64,000 nucleotides of DNA from Spirochaetales bacterium (GTDB lineage: Bacteria > Spirochaetota > Spirochaetia > Treponematales > UBA12059), in NCBI GenBank assembly GCA_016928955.1, contig JAFGJV010000004.1:1-64000 (forward strand), read 5' to 3'. The notes beneath the pieces were generated by a model. That model saw nothing but the letters and a program-made list of their open reading frames with translations, did not search any database and was not told where the DNA came from. The position numbers and the translations under genes were made by a program. This document shows positions 8,971-17,947 of the stretch, piece by piece (position 1 is the first letter of the stretch; the number at the start of each line of letters is the position of its first letter).

Positions 8971-10436
8971 ACGTTGCCCCCCTGATACCGGTCGGCTAGT
9001 CGACGCCTCAGGCTGGCCAGCTTCCATTTAACCGTGCCCAGTGGCAAGCCAAGCAACACAGCTATGCGCGGGTAGGGCAGTTCTTCCGCGTAGGCTAGGT
9101 GCAATAGTTCCCGGTCCCTGTCCGACAGGCTATCCAGAAAACCCCTCACCATCATCCGGTCGCTTTCCGCCAATAATTCCTGCTCGGGCCCGGGCAGTTT
9201 TGAAGGCGTTTGGGCGATCAGCGTGTCGTGGCCGTCCTGGTGGTCCGAAAGCCGCGAACTCTCCCTCCTCCGGCGCCGGAGGATGTCTATGGCGCGGTTG
9301 CGTGCGACTCTGTACAACCAGGGACGGACATCGCCAACGGAACGCGGGCCTCCAGACCATAGGGCCGCCATGGCTTCCTGCAGCGCGTCTTCCGCGTCCT
9401 GGTAAGCCAGGCCTTTGAATGAGCGCAGATACAGAGCTATGCGCGGAGCCATGTCGTTGACCAGCGTTTGGATTGATGTTGCGCCCGATGAGGCGCCGTT
9501 GTCCTTGTCCATCACCTCATACAGCGTTGGAGAGTGGCTTGCGGTTGGCTGAATTGTTAAGGTTTTCATCACGTCCAACTCAGACGCTCGAGTAAGGGGC
9601 GGAACGATAGTCGCTCGGATGAACAAGTGGTCGGACGGGAGCCGTGCGCGCTGGTCCCTATTCACGGGGATGATGCCCTCTATGACGCCGCCGTTCAGCA
9701 CGTCTATGTCCGGCGTGCAGAAAATGTAGTCAAGCTGGGAAAAGCTTGGCTTGCGGCCGAAGTGGTAATGGGTGCGGCGTTCCGACACCGGTATCCCGAC
9801 CCTGTCCAACACGTCCCTGAGGGGCAGGTCGAGCAGGGGCTGGAATTCGAACTGGTGCTCGCCTCGTATGGCTATGCCGTTGAAATCTCCCATAACCACG
9901 CAGGACTCATGGCGTATCAGGGCGGACAGGCGCTTGACTTCGGAAAAGCGTTGCTCAAGGCCTAGGTCCCCGCCTCGCTGGGATTTCAGGTGGACCACGA
10001 ACACCCTGAGCGAGCGGTCCTGAAGCTCGATATCAAGCCTGAGCAGGTTGCGGGAAAAGTCCCCGGGCATGGATGCCGCCGTCACCCGGGCGAAGCGGCC
10101 TCGCTTTACGAGTGCCCCCACAAAGATGCCCCTGCGCGAGTTCGTCTCGTCTATGAAACAGTCATAGCGCCCGGCCAGGTAAAGACGGTTGAAATTCTCC
10201 AGGCTCTCGCGCCCGCCCACTTCGCACAGGCCAAGAAGATCAAAGTCGTGGTCGCGTATTATGCCGGCTATGTCGGCTACCTTTGACCGGGCCTTGTTCG
10301 GGTTGTATATGGACTGGTTCATGGCCTGGTAGTCGCGATCGCTCAGGGCATCCAGGCTTGACCTGTCGTGAGGGCCGTCAAGCAGAAGGTAGAAATTTTC
10401 CGCGTTGAATGACGCTATCCTGAGCGGGTGTTCCAC
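8967..10436 (-). CDS. Endonuclease/exonuclease/phosphatase domain fused to an ECF sigma factor
   Basis: One uninterrupted 489-codon frame encodes two normally separate proteins. Residues 1-278 are an EEP-fold hydrolase with NAENFY, LCEVGG, VVHLKS, GDFNG, LDYIF and SDH, so the metal and catalytic residues look complete. Residues about 325-485 are an ECF sigma factor: DAEDALQE and WLYRVARNRAIDILR in region 2, and LSDRDRELLHLAY...GTVKWKL in region 4. A linker of about 45 residues has two Met codons (290, 309), so internal initiation of the sigma part is possible, but neither has a well-spaced ribosome site. The start is GTG 10436, with TACACT six bases upstream. Anti-sigma and membrane-protein genes follow with 4-base overlaps. 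Confidence 0.85.
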   Translation of the reverse strand: MEHPLRIASFNAENFYLLLDGPHDRSSLDALSDRDYQAMNQSIYNPNKARSKVADIAGIIRDHDFDLLGLCEVGGRESLENFNRLYLAGRYDCFIDETNSRRGIFVGALVKRGRFARVTAASMPGDFSRNLLRLDIELQDRSLRVFVVHLKSQRGGDLGLEQRFSEVKRLSALIRHESCVVMGDFNGIAIRGEHQFEFQPLLDLPLRDVLDRVGIPVSERRTHYHFGRKPSFSQLDYIFCTPDIDVLNGGVIEGIIPVNRDQRARLPSDHLFIRATIVPPLTRASELDVMKTLTIQPTASHSPTLYEVMDKDNGASSGATSIQTLVNDMAPRIALYLRSFKGLAYQDAEDALQEAMAALWSGGPRSVGDVRPWLYRVARNRAIDILRRRRRESSRLSDHQDGHDTLIAQTPSKLPGPEQELLAESDRMMVRGFLDSLSDRDRELLHLAYAEELPYPRIAVLLGLPLGTVKWKLASLRRRLADRYQGGNV

Positions 10437-10448
10437 CGCGCCAGTGTA
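10436..10448 (-). promoter_or_regulatory. Possible leaderless -10 box for the EEP-sigma gene
   Basis: Read on the minus strand, TACACT (10448-10443) is followed by six bases and then the GTG start. No Shine-Dalgarno sequence lies between. The -35 region is poor. The spacing equals that at four other genes in the window, so the transcript may begin at the start codon. Confidence 0.35.
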
Positions 10449-10672
10449 GCCCGAACGGGTGCCCGGCGGAAAGCCCGCAGCGGATTTTCCCTGCCGCGCC
10501 GTCTCTTGCCGGCTCGCCCGGAAATGGGTATCCTAAGCACGCAGGCCGCAAGGGCGGGCTTTCCGTGGCCACGGTGCGGAAGCCCGCTGTCGCCCGAATA
10601 CAGGGGACCCCAGGGTGCCTCCATGATGAGGTTAACCTGCGCCAAACGCGTGCGGTCGTGCCGGAGCGTACC

Positions 10673-12016
10673 ATGAGTACCAGCCATAGCCCAGCGCAGA
10701 CGCGTTGGGCTCCCCGTTTTTTCCTTATCTGGACCGGCCAGGCTCTCTCCCTTTTTGGCTCATCGGTCGTGCAGTTCGCCTTGGTATGGTGGATGACCAG
10801 AACAACGGGGTCGGCCACCGCCCTTGCCGCGGCTACCATAGTCGCCATCCTGCCTCAGATTGTGCTCGGTCCCTTTATAGGCCCCCTGGTGGACCGGCTG
10901 GACCGCAAGCGCATCATGATTGTGGCCGACTCGGGCATAGCCCTTGCTACCGCCGGTCTCATGCTCCTGTTCTGGTTCGACGCCGTCCAGCTCTGGCACG
11001 TGTACGCGCTCATAGGGCTGCGGTCCCTTGGCGGGGCCTTCCACCATCCGGCCATGGCCTCGTCAACCAGCCTTCTTGTGCCGGAAGAGCACCTTACGCG
11101 GGTGGGCGGCCTCAACCAGACCCTGCAGGGTGTCATGGCGATTGTTGCCCCTCCGCTCGGCGCCCTTCTTGTCATGGTCGTTCCCACCCAGGGCATTCTG
11201 GCCATAGACGTTGTGACCGCCGCGCTGGCTGTCCTTCCCCTGTTCTTTGTCCACATACCCATGCCGGCACGGTCAGGCACCGAGGCGCGCGACGGGAAGG
11301 CTGGTTCAAGCTACGTCCAGGATCTCAAGCACGGACTTCAGTACATAGTCCGGTGGCCCGGGCTTTTCGGTCTCATAGCAGTGGCCATGCTGGTCAATTT
11401 CCTGTTGGTGCCCAGCTCGTCGCTCATGCCGCTTCTGGTAACCAAGTCGTTCGGGCGCAGCGCCTTGGAACTTGCCTGGACGGAAACGGCCATGGGTGTC
11501 GGCATCATAGCAGGCGGGCTGGCTTTGTCAGCCTGGGGCGGTTTCAAGCGACGCATCGTCACGTCCATCATGGGTATCGCTGGTCTCGGGCTCGGGGTTT
11601 TTCTGATTGGCGCCGCGCCGATGGACGGATTCTGGGTGGTGCTGGCTGGCTGCTTTGTGGTCGGGGCCATGCAATCGGCGGCCAACGGTCCTATTCACGC
11701 AATCCTACAATCCGCCGTCAGGCAGGACATGCAGGGAAGGGTGTTCTCGCTGGTGAACGCGGCCGCAACGGCCATGATGCCGCTCAGCCTTGTGCTTGCT
11801 GGTCCCCTGTCCGACTCTTTTGGGGTCAGGACCTGGTATCTGGCCGGCGGAGCCGTGTGCGTAGTGGTCGCTCTTCTGACCCTGGGCATACCGGCGATCA
11901 TGAATATAGAGGAAACCCGTACTGACCGCGCCGGGGAAGTACCTGCCCAACCGGGTTTGCTTGAGACCATGGAACCCGCGGTCCAGGGAACAGCCCAGAC
12001 GGCGCCCGCTGATTGA
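10673..12016 (+). CDS. MFS transporter, multidrug/siderophore-exporter type
   Basis: The 447-residue protein has about twelve hydrophobic helices and the motif-A-like loop DRLDRKRIM between helices 2 and 3, typical of the MFS_3/EntS-MefA group of proton-driven exporters. Substrate cannot be read from sequence. ATG 10673 with upstream GGAG is preferred over the track start 36 codons earlier, which would put a charged tail ahead of the first helix. It is divergent from the EEP-sigma gene. A GGGAGC...GCTCCC hairpin lies 10 bases after the stop, so it is probably monocistronic. Confidence 0.88.
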   Translation: MSTSHSPAQTRWAPRFFLIWTGQALSLFGSSVVQFALVWWMTRTTGSATALAAATIVAILPQIVLGPFIGPLVDRLDRKRIMIVADSGIALATAGLMLLFWFDAVQLWHVYALIGLRSLGGAFHHPAMASSTSLLVPEEHLTRVGGLNQTLQGVMAIVAPPLGALLVMVVPTQGILAIDVVTAALAVLPLFFVHIPMPARSGTEARDGKAGSSYVQDLKHGLQYIVRWPGLFGLIAVAMLVNFLLVPSSSLMPLLVTKSFGRSALELAWTETAMGVGIIAGGLALSAWGGFKRRIVTSIMGIAGLGLGVFLIGAAPMDGFWVVLAGCFVVGAMQSAANGPIHAILQSAVRQDMQGRVFSLVNAAATAMMPLSLVLAGPLSDSFGVRTWYLAGGAVCVVVALLTLGIPAIMNIEETRTDRAGEVPAQPGLLETMEPAVQGTAQTAPAD

Positions 12017-12025
12017 TGCAAGCAC

Positions 12026-12060
12026 GGGAGCCTGTGGTACTATCCGTACTGCGTGCTCCC
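12026..12060 (+). terminator. Hairpin after the MFS gene
   Basis: GGGAGC (12026-12031) and GCTCCC (12055-12060) enclose an imperfect inner dyad containing GGTAC/GTAC. It starts 10 bases after the MFS stop and is followed by ATTAG, not a T run. A terminator role is plausible but not certain. Confidence 0.45.
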
Positions 12061-12063
12061 ATT

Positions 12064-12103
12064 AGGCAACCTCAAATAACCCCATGGTTATTTGAGGTTG
12101 CCT
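12064..12103. repeat. Perfect 17-bp palindrome
   Basis: AGGCAACCTCAAATAAC and its exact complement flank a 6-base centre. It is the first of three adjacent hairpins in the 402-bp gap between the MFS gene and the SUMF1-lipoprotein operon, and is preceded directly by the tail motif TCCCATTAG. Confidence 0.85.
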
Positions 12104-12126
12104 GCGTTTTCGGCAGAAAACGCAGG
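12101..12126. repeat. Palindrome CCTGCGTTTTC / GAAAACGCAGG
   Basis: Eleven-base arms enclose the loop GGCA. The same stem, extended to 12 bp and with loop GGAA, recurs at 37032-37059 after the trypsin-like lipoprotein gene. The stem is conserved while the loop differs, as in a dispersed palindromic repeat. Confidence 0.85.
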
Positions 12127-12140
12127 GTTTCTAAGGTAAC

Positions 12141-12166
12141 CCTCTAAAAACTGATGTTTTTAGAGG
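12141..12166. repeat. Palindrome CCTCTAAAAAC / GTTTTTAGAGG
   Basis: Eleven-base arms enclose loop TGAT and are followed by CTCCCATTAG. It belongs to the same family as the hairpins at 55424 and 57906 and, more distantly, 7645. Confidence 0.85.
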
Positions 12167-12235
12167 CTCCCATTAGACGGTTTTTTTCCGCGATAAACCG
12201 CGTTTTTTAAGCTAATCGAATTATTCCCGATAAAC

Positions 12236-12265
12236 TTGTGGTAATTATTCAAAATGTGTTATAGT
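12236..12265 (+). promoter_or_regulatory. Promoter candidate for the SUMF1-lipoprotein/ABC operon
   Basis: TTGTGG and TATAGT are separated by 18 bases in a locally AT-rich stretch. The transcript would carry a leader of about 150 bases before ATG 12419. I recognise no riboswitch in that leader. Confidence 0.55.
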
Positions 12266-12418
12266 TCTAGCATCCACCCCGGAAACGAGGCGCGCCATGC
12301 GTCCGTGCCGGGAGGATGGCAGCAGTTCCGCTCGCACCGCACGGCGCACGCGGAGGCCGCCCAGCCACACGGCCTGGCAGCTGCCACATCGTTCCTAACC
12401 AAATGGAGAAATGACGCC

Positions 12419-14011
12419 ATGTACAGAGTAACGCGCATCGCTAGGGTTCTTTCCTGGTTCGCCGCGCTCGCGACTATCGCCGTCGTGCTGGCCTCGTGCG
12501 CCAGCCTTCCGCTTCCGGCGGATCTGCAGCGCGAGGAAGGCTACTATTACGGCACGGGCACGGGAGCCAGCCAGGAGGAAGCGACGGCAGAGGCCAAACG
12601 AACGCTCATACAGCTGGCCATCATAGAATCGCGGGAGAGCGCCGGCATCCGGTCAAAAATTGTCGTCAGCGAGGAAGTGGCCGACTCCTTTGCGCCGGCC
12701 GGTATCAAGCCGGTGGCCCAGGGCGAGGACGGAGGAACCTGGACGGTGGTCTGTCGCGTCAAGCGCAGCGACTGGGATGCGTTCCAGGCAAAGCGCATGG
12801 ACGCTGCCCGCGCCGAGATCCTGCCGATGCTGCCCGAGCTTGCCCCGGACGGCGGCATGAGCCTGGGAGACAGGCTCGGCAAGTCGGCGGCCATCATCGA
12901 CCGCCTCTACCGGGAAGCTCTTGCAGACATCCTGACCGAGGGCAAGGACGGCACTCCCCTGGTAGCGCGGACCCTGGAATCATCAATGTCCACGCAACTG
13001 GCCGCGGTCAGCGTGAGCATGGACACGCCGCAGGGTTTTGTGGACAACGACACCGAGTTCAAAGGCACGGTCCATGCGGACGGCGATACCGGTCCCGTGC
13101 CCATACTGGCCCGCTGGAGCGTGCGCGGAGCGGAGCCCGTAGACAACGTGGTCACCAGCTCCAAGGACGGAAGCTTTGAGCTCAGCTTCCCCGCCGATCC
13201 GGCTTTCCACAACCACGCCGTGACCCTGGAGCTTGCCACGGCGTTTTCCGCGGACGTGTACGGCTCGGACGCCCTGCGCAAGGCCGACGAGGGCACGAGC
13301 GTCGCCTTTGTGTACCAGCACTTTGACGACCTTGCCGGGTACTTTGGCAACGAAGTCCTGGTACCGGGCGGCACCTACGCCATAGGGGCGGTGGCCAGGG
13401 ACACAAGAGCCGCACGCAAGGAAGCCGCCCGCAGTGCAACCGTCAAGGATTTCTTCATGGACAGGCAGCTGGTGACCAACGCCCTGTATGCCATGTTCCT
13501 GGCGGACACGGGTTCCGAAAGCTTCCCGGAGTACTGGGATAACCCCGACTACAACCAAGACGATCAGCCTGTGATCGGAGTCAGCTACCAGGACGCCGTG
13601 GCCTTTGCGGCTTGGCTGTCTGGAAAGCTGGGCGTCGTCAAGCGCCTTCCGACAGAAGCCGAGTGGGAGGTGGCGGCCAGGGGAGGCAAGGACGTGATCT
13701 ATCCCTGGGGCGACCAGGCCCCCGACGAGGGAGCGTACGCCAATTACGCTGGCGACGACGGTTTCCCGGCCACGTCGCCCGTGGGCAGCTTTGCGGACGG
13801 ACTGAACGCGCTGGGCATAGCGGACATGGCCGGCAACGTGTGGCAGTGGACCAGCACTCCCCGCGACGCGGCGTCATCCAACATGATCATCAAGGGCGGT
13901 TCCTGGATGGACGGGCCGCTGGAGTTGCGAATATCGAACCGCCGGGACGTGAACCCATCCAGAGGATATGTGGACGTGGGCATACGCCTGGTCAGGGAGG
14001 TGTCTGAATGA
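12419..14011 (+). CDS. Lipoprotein with LPP20-like and SUMF1/FGE-type domains
   Basis: The 530-residue protein starts at ATG 12419 (GGAGAA upstream), 55 codons inside the track ORF, giving a signal peptide with lipobox VLASC. The N-terminal part contains YYYGTGTGASQEEA, similar to LPP20-type lipoproteins. Residues about 310-530 form a formylglycine-generating-enzyme-like domain: GGTYAIG, LPTEAEWEVAARGG, MAGNVWQWTS, IIKGGSW and VGIRLVRE. The C-terminal region has no Cys, so the catalytic cysteines of true FGE are missing and it is likely a binding or structural version. It is first of six genes and overlaps the next by 4 bases. Confidence 0.88.
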   Translation: MYRVTRIARVLSWFAALATIAVVLASCASLPLPADLQREEGYYYGTGTGASQEEATAEAKRTLIQLAIIESRESAGIRSKIVVSEEVADSFAPAGIKPVAQGEDGGTWTVVCRVKRSDWDAFQAKRMDAARAEILPMLPELAPDGGMSLGDRLGKSAAIIDRLYREALADILTEGKDGTPLVARTLESSMSTQLAAVSVSMDTPQGFVDNDTEFKGTVHADGDTGPVPILARWSVRGAEPVDNVVTSSKDGSFELSFPADPAFHNHAVTLELATAFSADVYGSDALRKADEGTSVAFVYQHFDDLAGYFGNEVLVPGGTYAIGAVARDTRAARKEAARSATVKDFFMDRQLVTNALYAMFLADTGSESFPEYWDNPDYNQDDQPVIGVSYQDAVAFAAWLSGKLGVVKRLPTEAEWEVAARGGKDVIYPWGDQAPDEGAYANYAGDDGFPATSPVGSFADGLNALGIADMAGNVWQWTSTPRDAASSNMIIKGGSWMDGPLELRISNRRDVNPSRGYVDVGIRLVREVSE

Positions 14012-15465
14012 AACGCTTACTGATGGTACTGTCGGCCGTGGGCCTCATAGCGTCCATGTCCGCTTGCGTGTCCACCGGAGCGCCGGCTGGAGCCAGCGCG
14101 GACGAGAAGGCCGTGGCCAAGGGCGTCAAGGCCTGGAACGACCGCAATCCGCAGGCAGCCAAGGCGCCGTGGAGCGGGATAGACGACAAGGCGCTCAAGG
14201 ACAAGTATCTAGGCTATCTGTCGGCGTACGAGTCCGGAGCCAAGACGCTTGAGGACGCTCTCCTGTTCAAGGAAACCGAGACCGCAAAGATATCGGCGTC
14301 GTACGACAAGGCGTACGGCTACCTGTCAAAACTGCCAAAAGACCTGGAAATACCGCGCAAGGACAAGGACCGGGCCCTGGCCATGGCCGAGACGAGGGTG
14401 CGCACGCACATGGCGTCAGGCAACATGAGCGCGGCCAAGACATCAGCGGACGGCGCCCGGAAGCTCTTTGGGGATTCGGCCGCCCTGGCCGCCCTGGTCA
14501 AGGAGATAGACCTGGTGCTGGCCTCCAGGAAACGCGAGGCCGAAGCGGACTCAGCGCTGGACAAGGGCAGGGCCACCGAGGACTTTGACGGGCGCATAGC
14601 CCTGTTCGATGCGGCTATCAAGGACTACGGCAAGGCCGAGTCGACGCTGTCGTCCGACGCGTCCAAGCTTGGGCTCGGGAAGAGCCCCTACGTGGCCGCC
14701 GAGAATTCGCGCCTCAAGAAGAAGCGCCAGGACGCCACCATAGAGCGTGAGCGCCTCTTGCGCGAGCGCGCGTATTATTACAAGGACCGCGCCGGCGAGG
14801 AGTTCGCGCGCGCCCCGGTGGGCAAGAAGCCGGGCACCTTGACGCTTGAGGAACTCCTTGCGCACCATGAGACCGTCAAGGCCAACATATCCAAGGTGTA
14901 CGACGAGATGAAGGCCTTCTCGGCCAAGTATCCAGGAGCCATAGACGAAGACGCGATGGCAGAGCTGGAGGCGTACAAGAGGGACCTGGACGCCAACATC
15001 GCCAAGGTGGTCGCCGAAATAAAGACGGCCAAAGAGATAGCCAGCCGCGGCAAGGTGGTCATGCCCGTTATGATAGGCCTGTTCAATCCCGAGCCGGGCA
15101 GCACGGAAGAGGCCAAGAAGAGCCGGCCGGCATTGTTCAGCGCGACCGGCGTTACCAAGAACGACTACTGGTGGGGCATGGTGTCCATACCTCGAGGCGT
15201 GATGAACGACCTCGTGATCACGGTGTCTGACGGCCGGACGGTCAGGGTGTTCCCGGCCAACACCGTGTCGGGCTCGCTGATTGCCAAGAACAAAATCCCA
15301 GACCTGGTGAACCGGGGCTACAAGGTGGGCAATTCATGGCCGGTGCTGAACGCAGGCAGCCAGCTGCCCACGGACAAATATTTCTTCGAGATCCAGCCCG
15401 GAAAGACCGGCGACTACTCAGGTGAGGTCGTCGTGTACAGCTCCTTCATAACGAGGTCCCGCTGA
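14008..15465 (+). CDS. Lipoprotein, Lys/Ala-rich helical, function unknown
   Basis: The 485-residue protein has a clear lipoprotein signal (lipobox SMSAC) and a long Ala/Lys/Glu-rich region, probably mostly alpha-helical or coiled-coil, up to about residue 350. The C-terminal 130 residues look like a beta-rich domain (MPVMIGLFNP, GVTKNDYWWG, KYFFEIQPG). I do not recognise a family. It overlaps the SUMF1 lipoprotein gene by 4 bases and the binding-protein gene by 1 base (TGATG), so it probably works with this ABC system at the outer or cytoplasmic membrane. Confidence 0.82.
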   Translation: MKRLLMVLSAVGLIASMSACVSTGAPAGASADEKAVAKGVKAWNDRNPQAAKAPWSGIDDKALKDKYLGYLSAYESGAKTLEDALLFKETETAKISASYDKAYGYLSKLPKDLEIPRKDKDRALAMAETRVRTHMASGNMSAAKTSADGARKLFGDSAALAALVKEIDLVLASRKREAEADSALDKGRATEDFDGRIALFDAAIKDYGKAESTLSSDASKLGLGKSPYVAAENSRLKKKRQDATIERERLLRERAYYYKDRAGEEFARAPVGKKPGTLTLEELLAHHETVKANISKVYDEMKAFSAKYPGAIDEDAMAELEAYKRDLDANIAKVVAEIKTAKEIASRGKVVMPVMIGLFNPEPGSTEEAKKSRPALFSATGVTKNDYWWGMVSIPRGVMNDLVITVSDGRTVRVFPANTVSGSLIAKNKIPDLVNRGYKVGNSWPVLNAGSQLPTDKYFFEIQPGKTGDYSGEVVVYSSFITRSR

Positions 15466-17054
15466 TGACGAACGCGAAAAAAACCACGCTGATCATAGCC
15501 CTTGGCCTGCTCTTTATAGCGGTCCTGGTCGGCGTCTTCCTGTTGTGGAAGCCCCAGCCCAAGGGCATTACGGTGGCGGTGTCCAACCTGCCGGACTCGC
15601 TCAACCCGGTCCTTGCCCAGAACACGTCGGGCATGAACGCTGCCGAGCTCGTGTTCGACGGCCTGGTGAACTTCGAGGTCGACTCGCAGAGCCGCAAGCT
15701 CTATCCCGAGCTTGCCCTGGCCGAGAGCATCGAACAGGATCCGGTCACCAAGAAGACGTACACGGTGCTTTTAAGGCAGGTGTTCTGGCACGACGGCACG
15801 GAGTTCAGCGCGGAGGACGTGGTGTACTCGTTCAACGCGTACATGGATCCCAAGAACGACTCGCCCAGCCGCGACTACCTGTCGTCGTTCATTGAGAGCA
15901 TCGAGGCGGTTGACGAACACACCGTTACCATCGAGTTCCACAAGCCCCTTCCGCCGTTCCGCGTGTATCCGGTGCTCACGTTCAAGATCATCCCGGCCCG
16001 GTACCGCGGGACGTCTATGTCCACGGACCTGCGCTCGGGTGAGAATGAGCGCAACTTCGCCGTTGAGCCCGTGGGCACGGGTCCGTACCGACTGACCGGC
16101 TGGGAGATAGGCAAATGGGTGAGCTTCCAGGCCAACGGCACGTATTTCAGGGCCATTCCGCCCATAGAGACCCTGCTCATGAAGAAGGTGATCGACCCGA
16201 TCATCCGCATGAACGAGCTCAGGCGCGGCCGCGTCAACCTGATCCTGGAAACGTCGCCCATGGACCGGCCCAAGGTTGAGAAGATGACCAACGTGGACAT
16301 CAACTCATTCCTGCCGTACGCCTTCTACCAGGTGTGCGTGAACACCAAGCTCTTCCCCGACGCCTCCGCCCGTGCAGCCATGTCCATGGCCGTTGACCGT
16401 GCCGCCCTGGTGCCCGGCATCACCGACCGTGACGAGGGCATAGTCAGGGGTACCAGCGTTTTCCCGGCCGACCTGTTCACCAGCAACATTCCAGAGTACG
16501 TGAACAGCCCCGTACCGGACCTTTTGCCCGAGAACCTGGAACAGGCCAAAACCCTTGCGGCCAGCTCGGGACTGGACGGCCAGACGGCCATTCTCCTGTA
16601 TCCCGACTCGCTCGGCGAATTCGGCACGGCGCTGGCCAAGTCCCTGGTCGAGCAGCTCGGGCGGATTGGCCTCAAGGTGGAGGCCAAACGCACGGGCGAC
16701 CAGGTGTTCAAACGCCTAGTGTTCGCCGAAAAGAACTACGAGCTCGCCTTGGTGTACAGCGAGGGCTTTGACAATCTGTACTCCAGCATAGGCAGGCAGT
16801 TCAGGTCCGAAGGAGCGGAGAACGTGACCGGCGTGGCCGACCCGGAGCTGGACGCGCTCTTTGACGAGTGGGAAAAGGCCGTGGTCACGGCCGACTGGGT
16901 GGACCTTACCCTGCGCATCAACCAGAAGATGGCTGAGCTGGCTCCCTCGGTGTTCCTGTTCAAGCTCCAGAAGGATGTGTATTCGCGCGGGCTCAAAGGC
17001 GTGGTCATTGCCACGGACAATCCCTTCCTGTCCGCTGAAGAGTGGTCCCTGTAG
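15465..17054 (+). CDS. ABC substrate-binding protein, family 5 (oligopeptide type)
   Basis: The 529-residue protein matches the SBP_bac_5 pattern: LVFDGLVNF, RQVFWHDGTEFSAEDVVYSF, VGTGPYRLTGWE and ALVYSEGF. Family members deliver peptides, nickel or sugars to Opp/Dpp permeases. The N-terminus is a hydrophobic helix (residues about 7-27) without a lipobox Cys, so the protein is probably membrane-anchored by an uncleaved signal. The start codon shares its A with the stop of the preceding gene (TGATG). Two permeases and a fused ATPase follow. Confidence 0.92.
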   Translation: MTNAKKTTLIIALGLLFIAVLVGVFLLWKPQPKGITVAVSNLPDSLNPVLAQNTSGMNAAELVFDGLVNFEVDSQSRKLYPELALAESIEQDPVTKKTYTVLLRQVFWHDGTEFSAEDVVYSFNAYMDPKNDSPSRDYLSSFIESIEAVDEHTVTIEFHKPLPPFRVYPVLTFKIIPARYRGTSMSTDLRSGENERNFAVEPVGTGPYRLTGWEIGKWVSFQANGTYFRAIPPIETLLMKKVIDPIIRMNELRRGRVNLILETSPMDRPKVEKMTNVDINSFLPYAFYQVCVNTKLFPDASARAAMSMAVDRAALVPGITDRDEGIVRGTSVFPADLFTSNIPEYVNSPVPDLLPENLEQAKTLAASSGLDGQTAILLYPDSLGEFGTALAKSLVEQLGRIGLKVEAKRTGDQVFKRLVFAEKNYELALVYSEGFDNLYSSIGRQFRSEGAENVTGVADPELDALFDEWEKAVVTADWVDLTLRINQKMAELAPSVFLFKLQKDVYSRGLKGVVIATDNPFLSAEEWSL

Positions 17055-17062
17055 GAGGGGCG

Positions 17063-17947
17063 ATGAGATTCCTGCGTTTTCTGACACGCGAATTCCTCAT
17101 CCACGGCGTGGTATTCGCCGTGGTGGGGACTGTCGCCTTGGCGCTGTTGTACCTTTTGTCCATCGGCGCGCCGCCTGAGAATTACCTGGAGGCCGGAAAG
17201 TCTTTCCTGCTCCTCATGACGGGGGCCCAGGATTTCTCGGCGGCGCATCCCGGTTTCAGCGCCGGAAGGATCATAGCCAGCGGGGCGGCAATCACGCTGC
17301 CCCTTGCCCTGGCGTCGCTCCTCATACTCACACTGATCGCCGTGTGCGGGGCGTCGTTCGCCACCACGTCCCGCTACCTGGCAGTTCGTCACAACCAGAA
17401 GGGCGGCCTGGGTTCCAGCCGGGCGCTCGGCGCCATGCTTGGCGCCCTGGCCGCCGTGCCCTTGTTTGTGGGCTTTTGGGTGCTGGCCAACGGCTTTGGG
17501 AGCGAGGCTCCCTTCCCCCTGATAGCCCTTGCCACGGTGGTGATGGGCGGGCTGGGCTGGGACGCTCTGTCCTTCCTGCGCGCCGACATGGAACGCCAGC
17601 TGGGTACCACGTACGCCGAGGTGTTCAGCACCCTCGGCGCGCCGCTAGGACGCGTCCTGCCCCTTCCCGGAACCCTGTCCGGCTACCTGTTCTCGTCGAG
17701 CCTGCCCGGGTTCATACCCTATCTGGCGGGCAAGGTGCCGGCCATCATAGGCGCGGTGACCATAGCGGAAATCGTGTTCTCCTTCCCTGGCCTCGGGAGC
17801 ACGCTCCTGGACGCCCTCCTCAACATGAACACTGATCTGCTTCTGGCCTCGGTATTCATCCTCTTGTGCGTGAACGCCGTGGTGGCGTTTATCGTCAAGT
17901 CCATCCTGTTCCTGGTATATCCGAGGTGGTATGAAAAAGCCGTATAG
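17063..17947 (+). CDS. ABC permease, DppB/OppB type
   Basis: The 294-residue inner-membrane protein has about six helices. Its C-terminal half has the permease coupling region, with PGTLSGYLF and AEIVFSFPGLGSTLLDALLN, the typical end pattern of DppB-like subunits. ATG 17063 follows AGGAGGGG, and the seven upstream codons of the track ORF are rejected. It lies 8 bases after the binding-protein stop and overlaps the next permease by 17 bases. It should pair with the 263-residue permease to form the channel. Confidence 0.88.
   Translation: MRFLRFLTREFLIHGVVFAVVGTVALALLYLLSIGAPPENYLEAGKSFLLLMTGAQDFSAAHPGFSAGRIIASGAAITLPLALASLLILTLIAVCGASFATTSRYLAVRHNQKGGLGSSRALGAMLGALAAVPLFVGFWVLANGFGSEAPFPLIALATVVMGGLGWDALSFLRADMERQLGTTYAEVFSTLGAPLGRVLPLPGTLSGYLFSSSLPGFIPYLAGKVPAIIGAVTIAEIVFSFPGLGSTLLDALLNMNTDLLLASVFILLCVNAVVAFIVKSILFLVYPRWYEKAV

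Noticed and set aside
10705-11925. 406-codon plus-strand ORF
   Set aside because: It is a frame-shifted shadow of the MFS gene, with no hydrophobic helices and Arg/His/Pro-rich composition.
12419-14011. Active formylglycine-generating enzyme
   Set aside because: The SUMF1-type domain has no Cys near the GGSW region, and no sulfatase gene is nearby.
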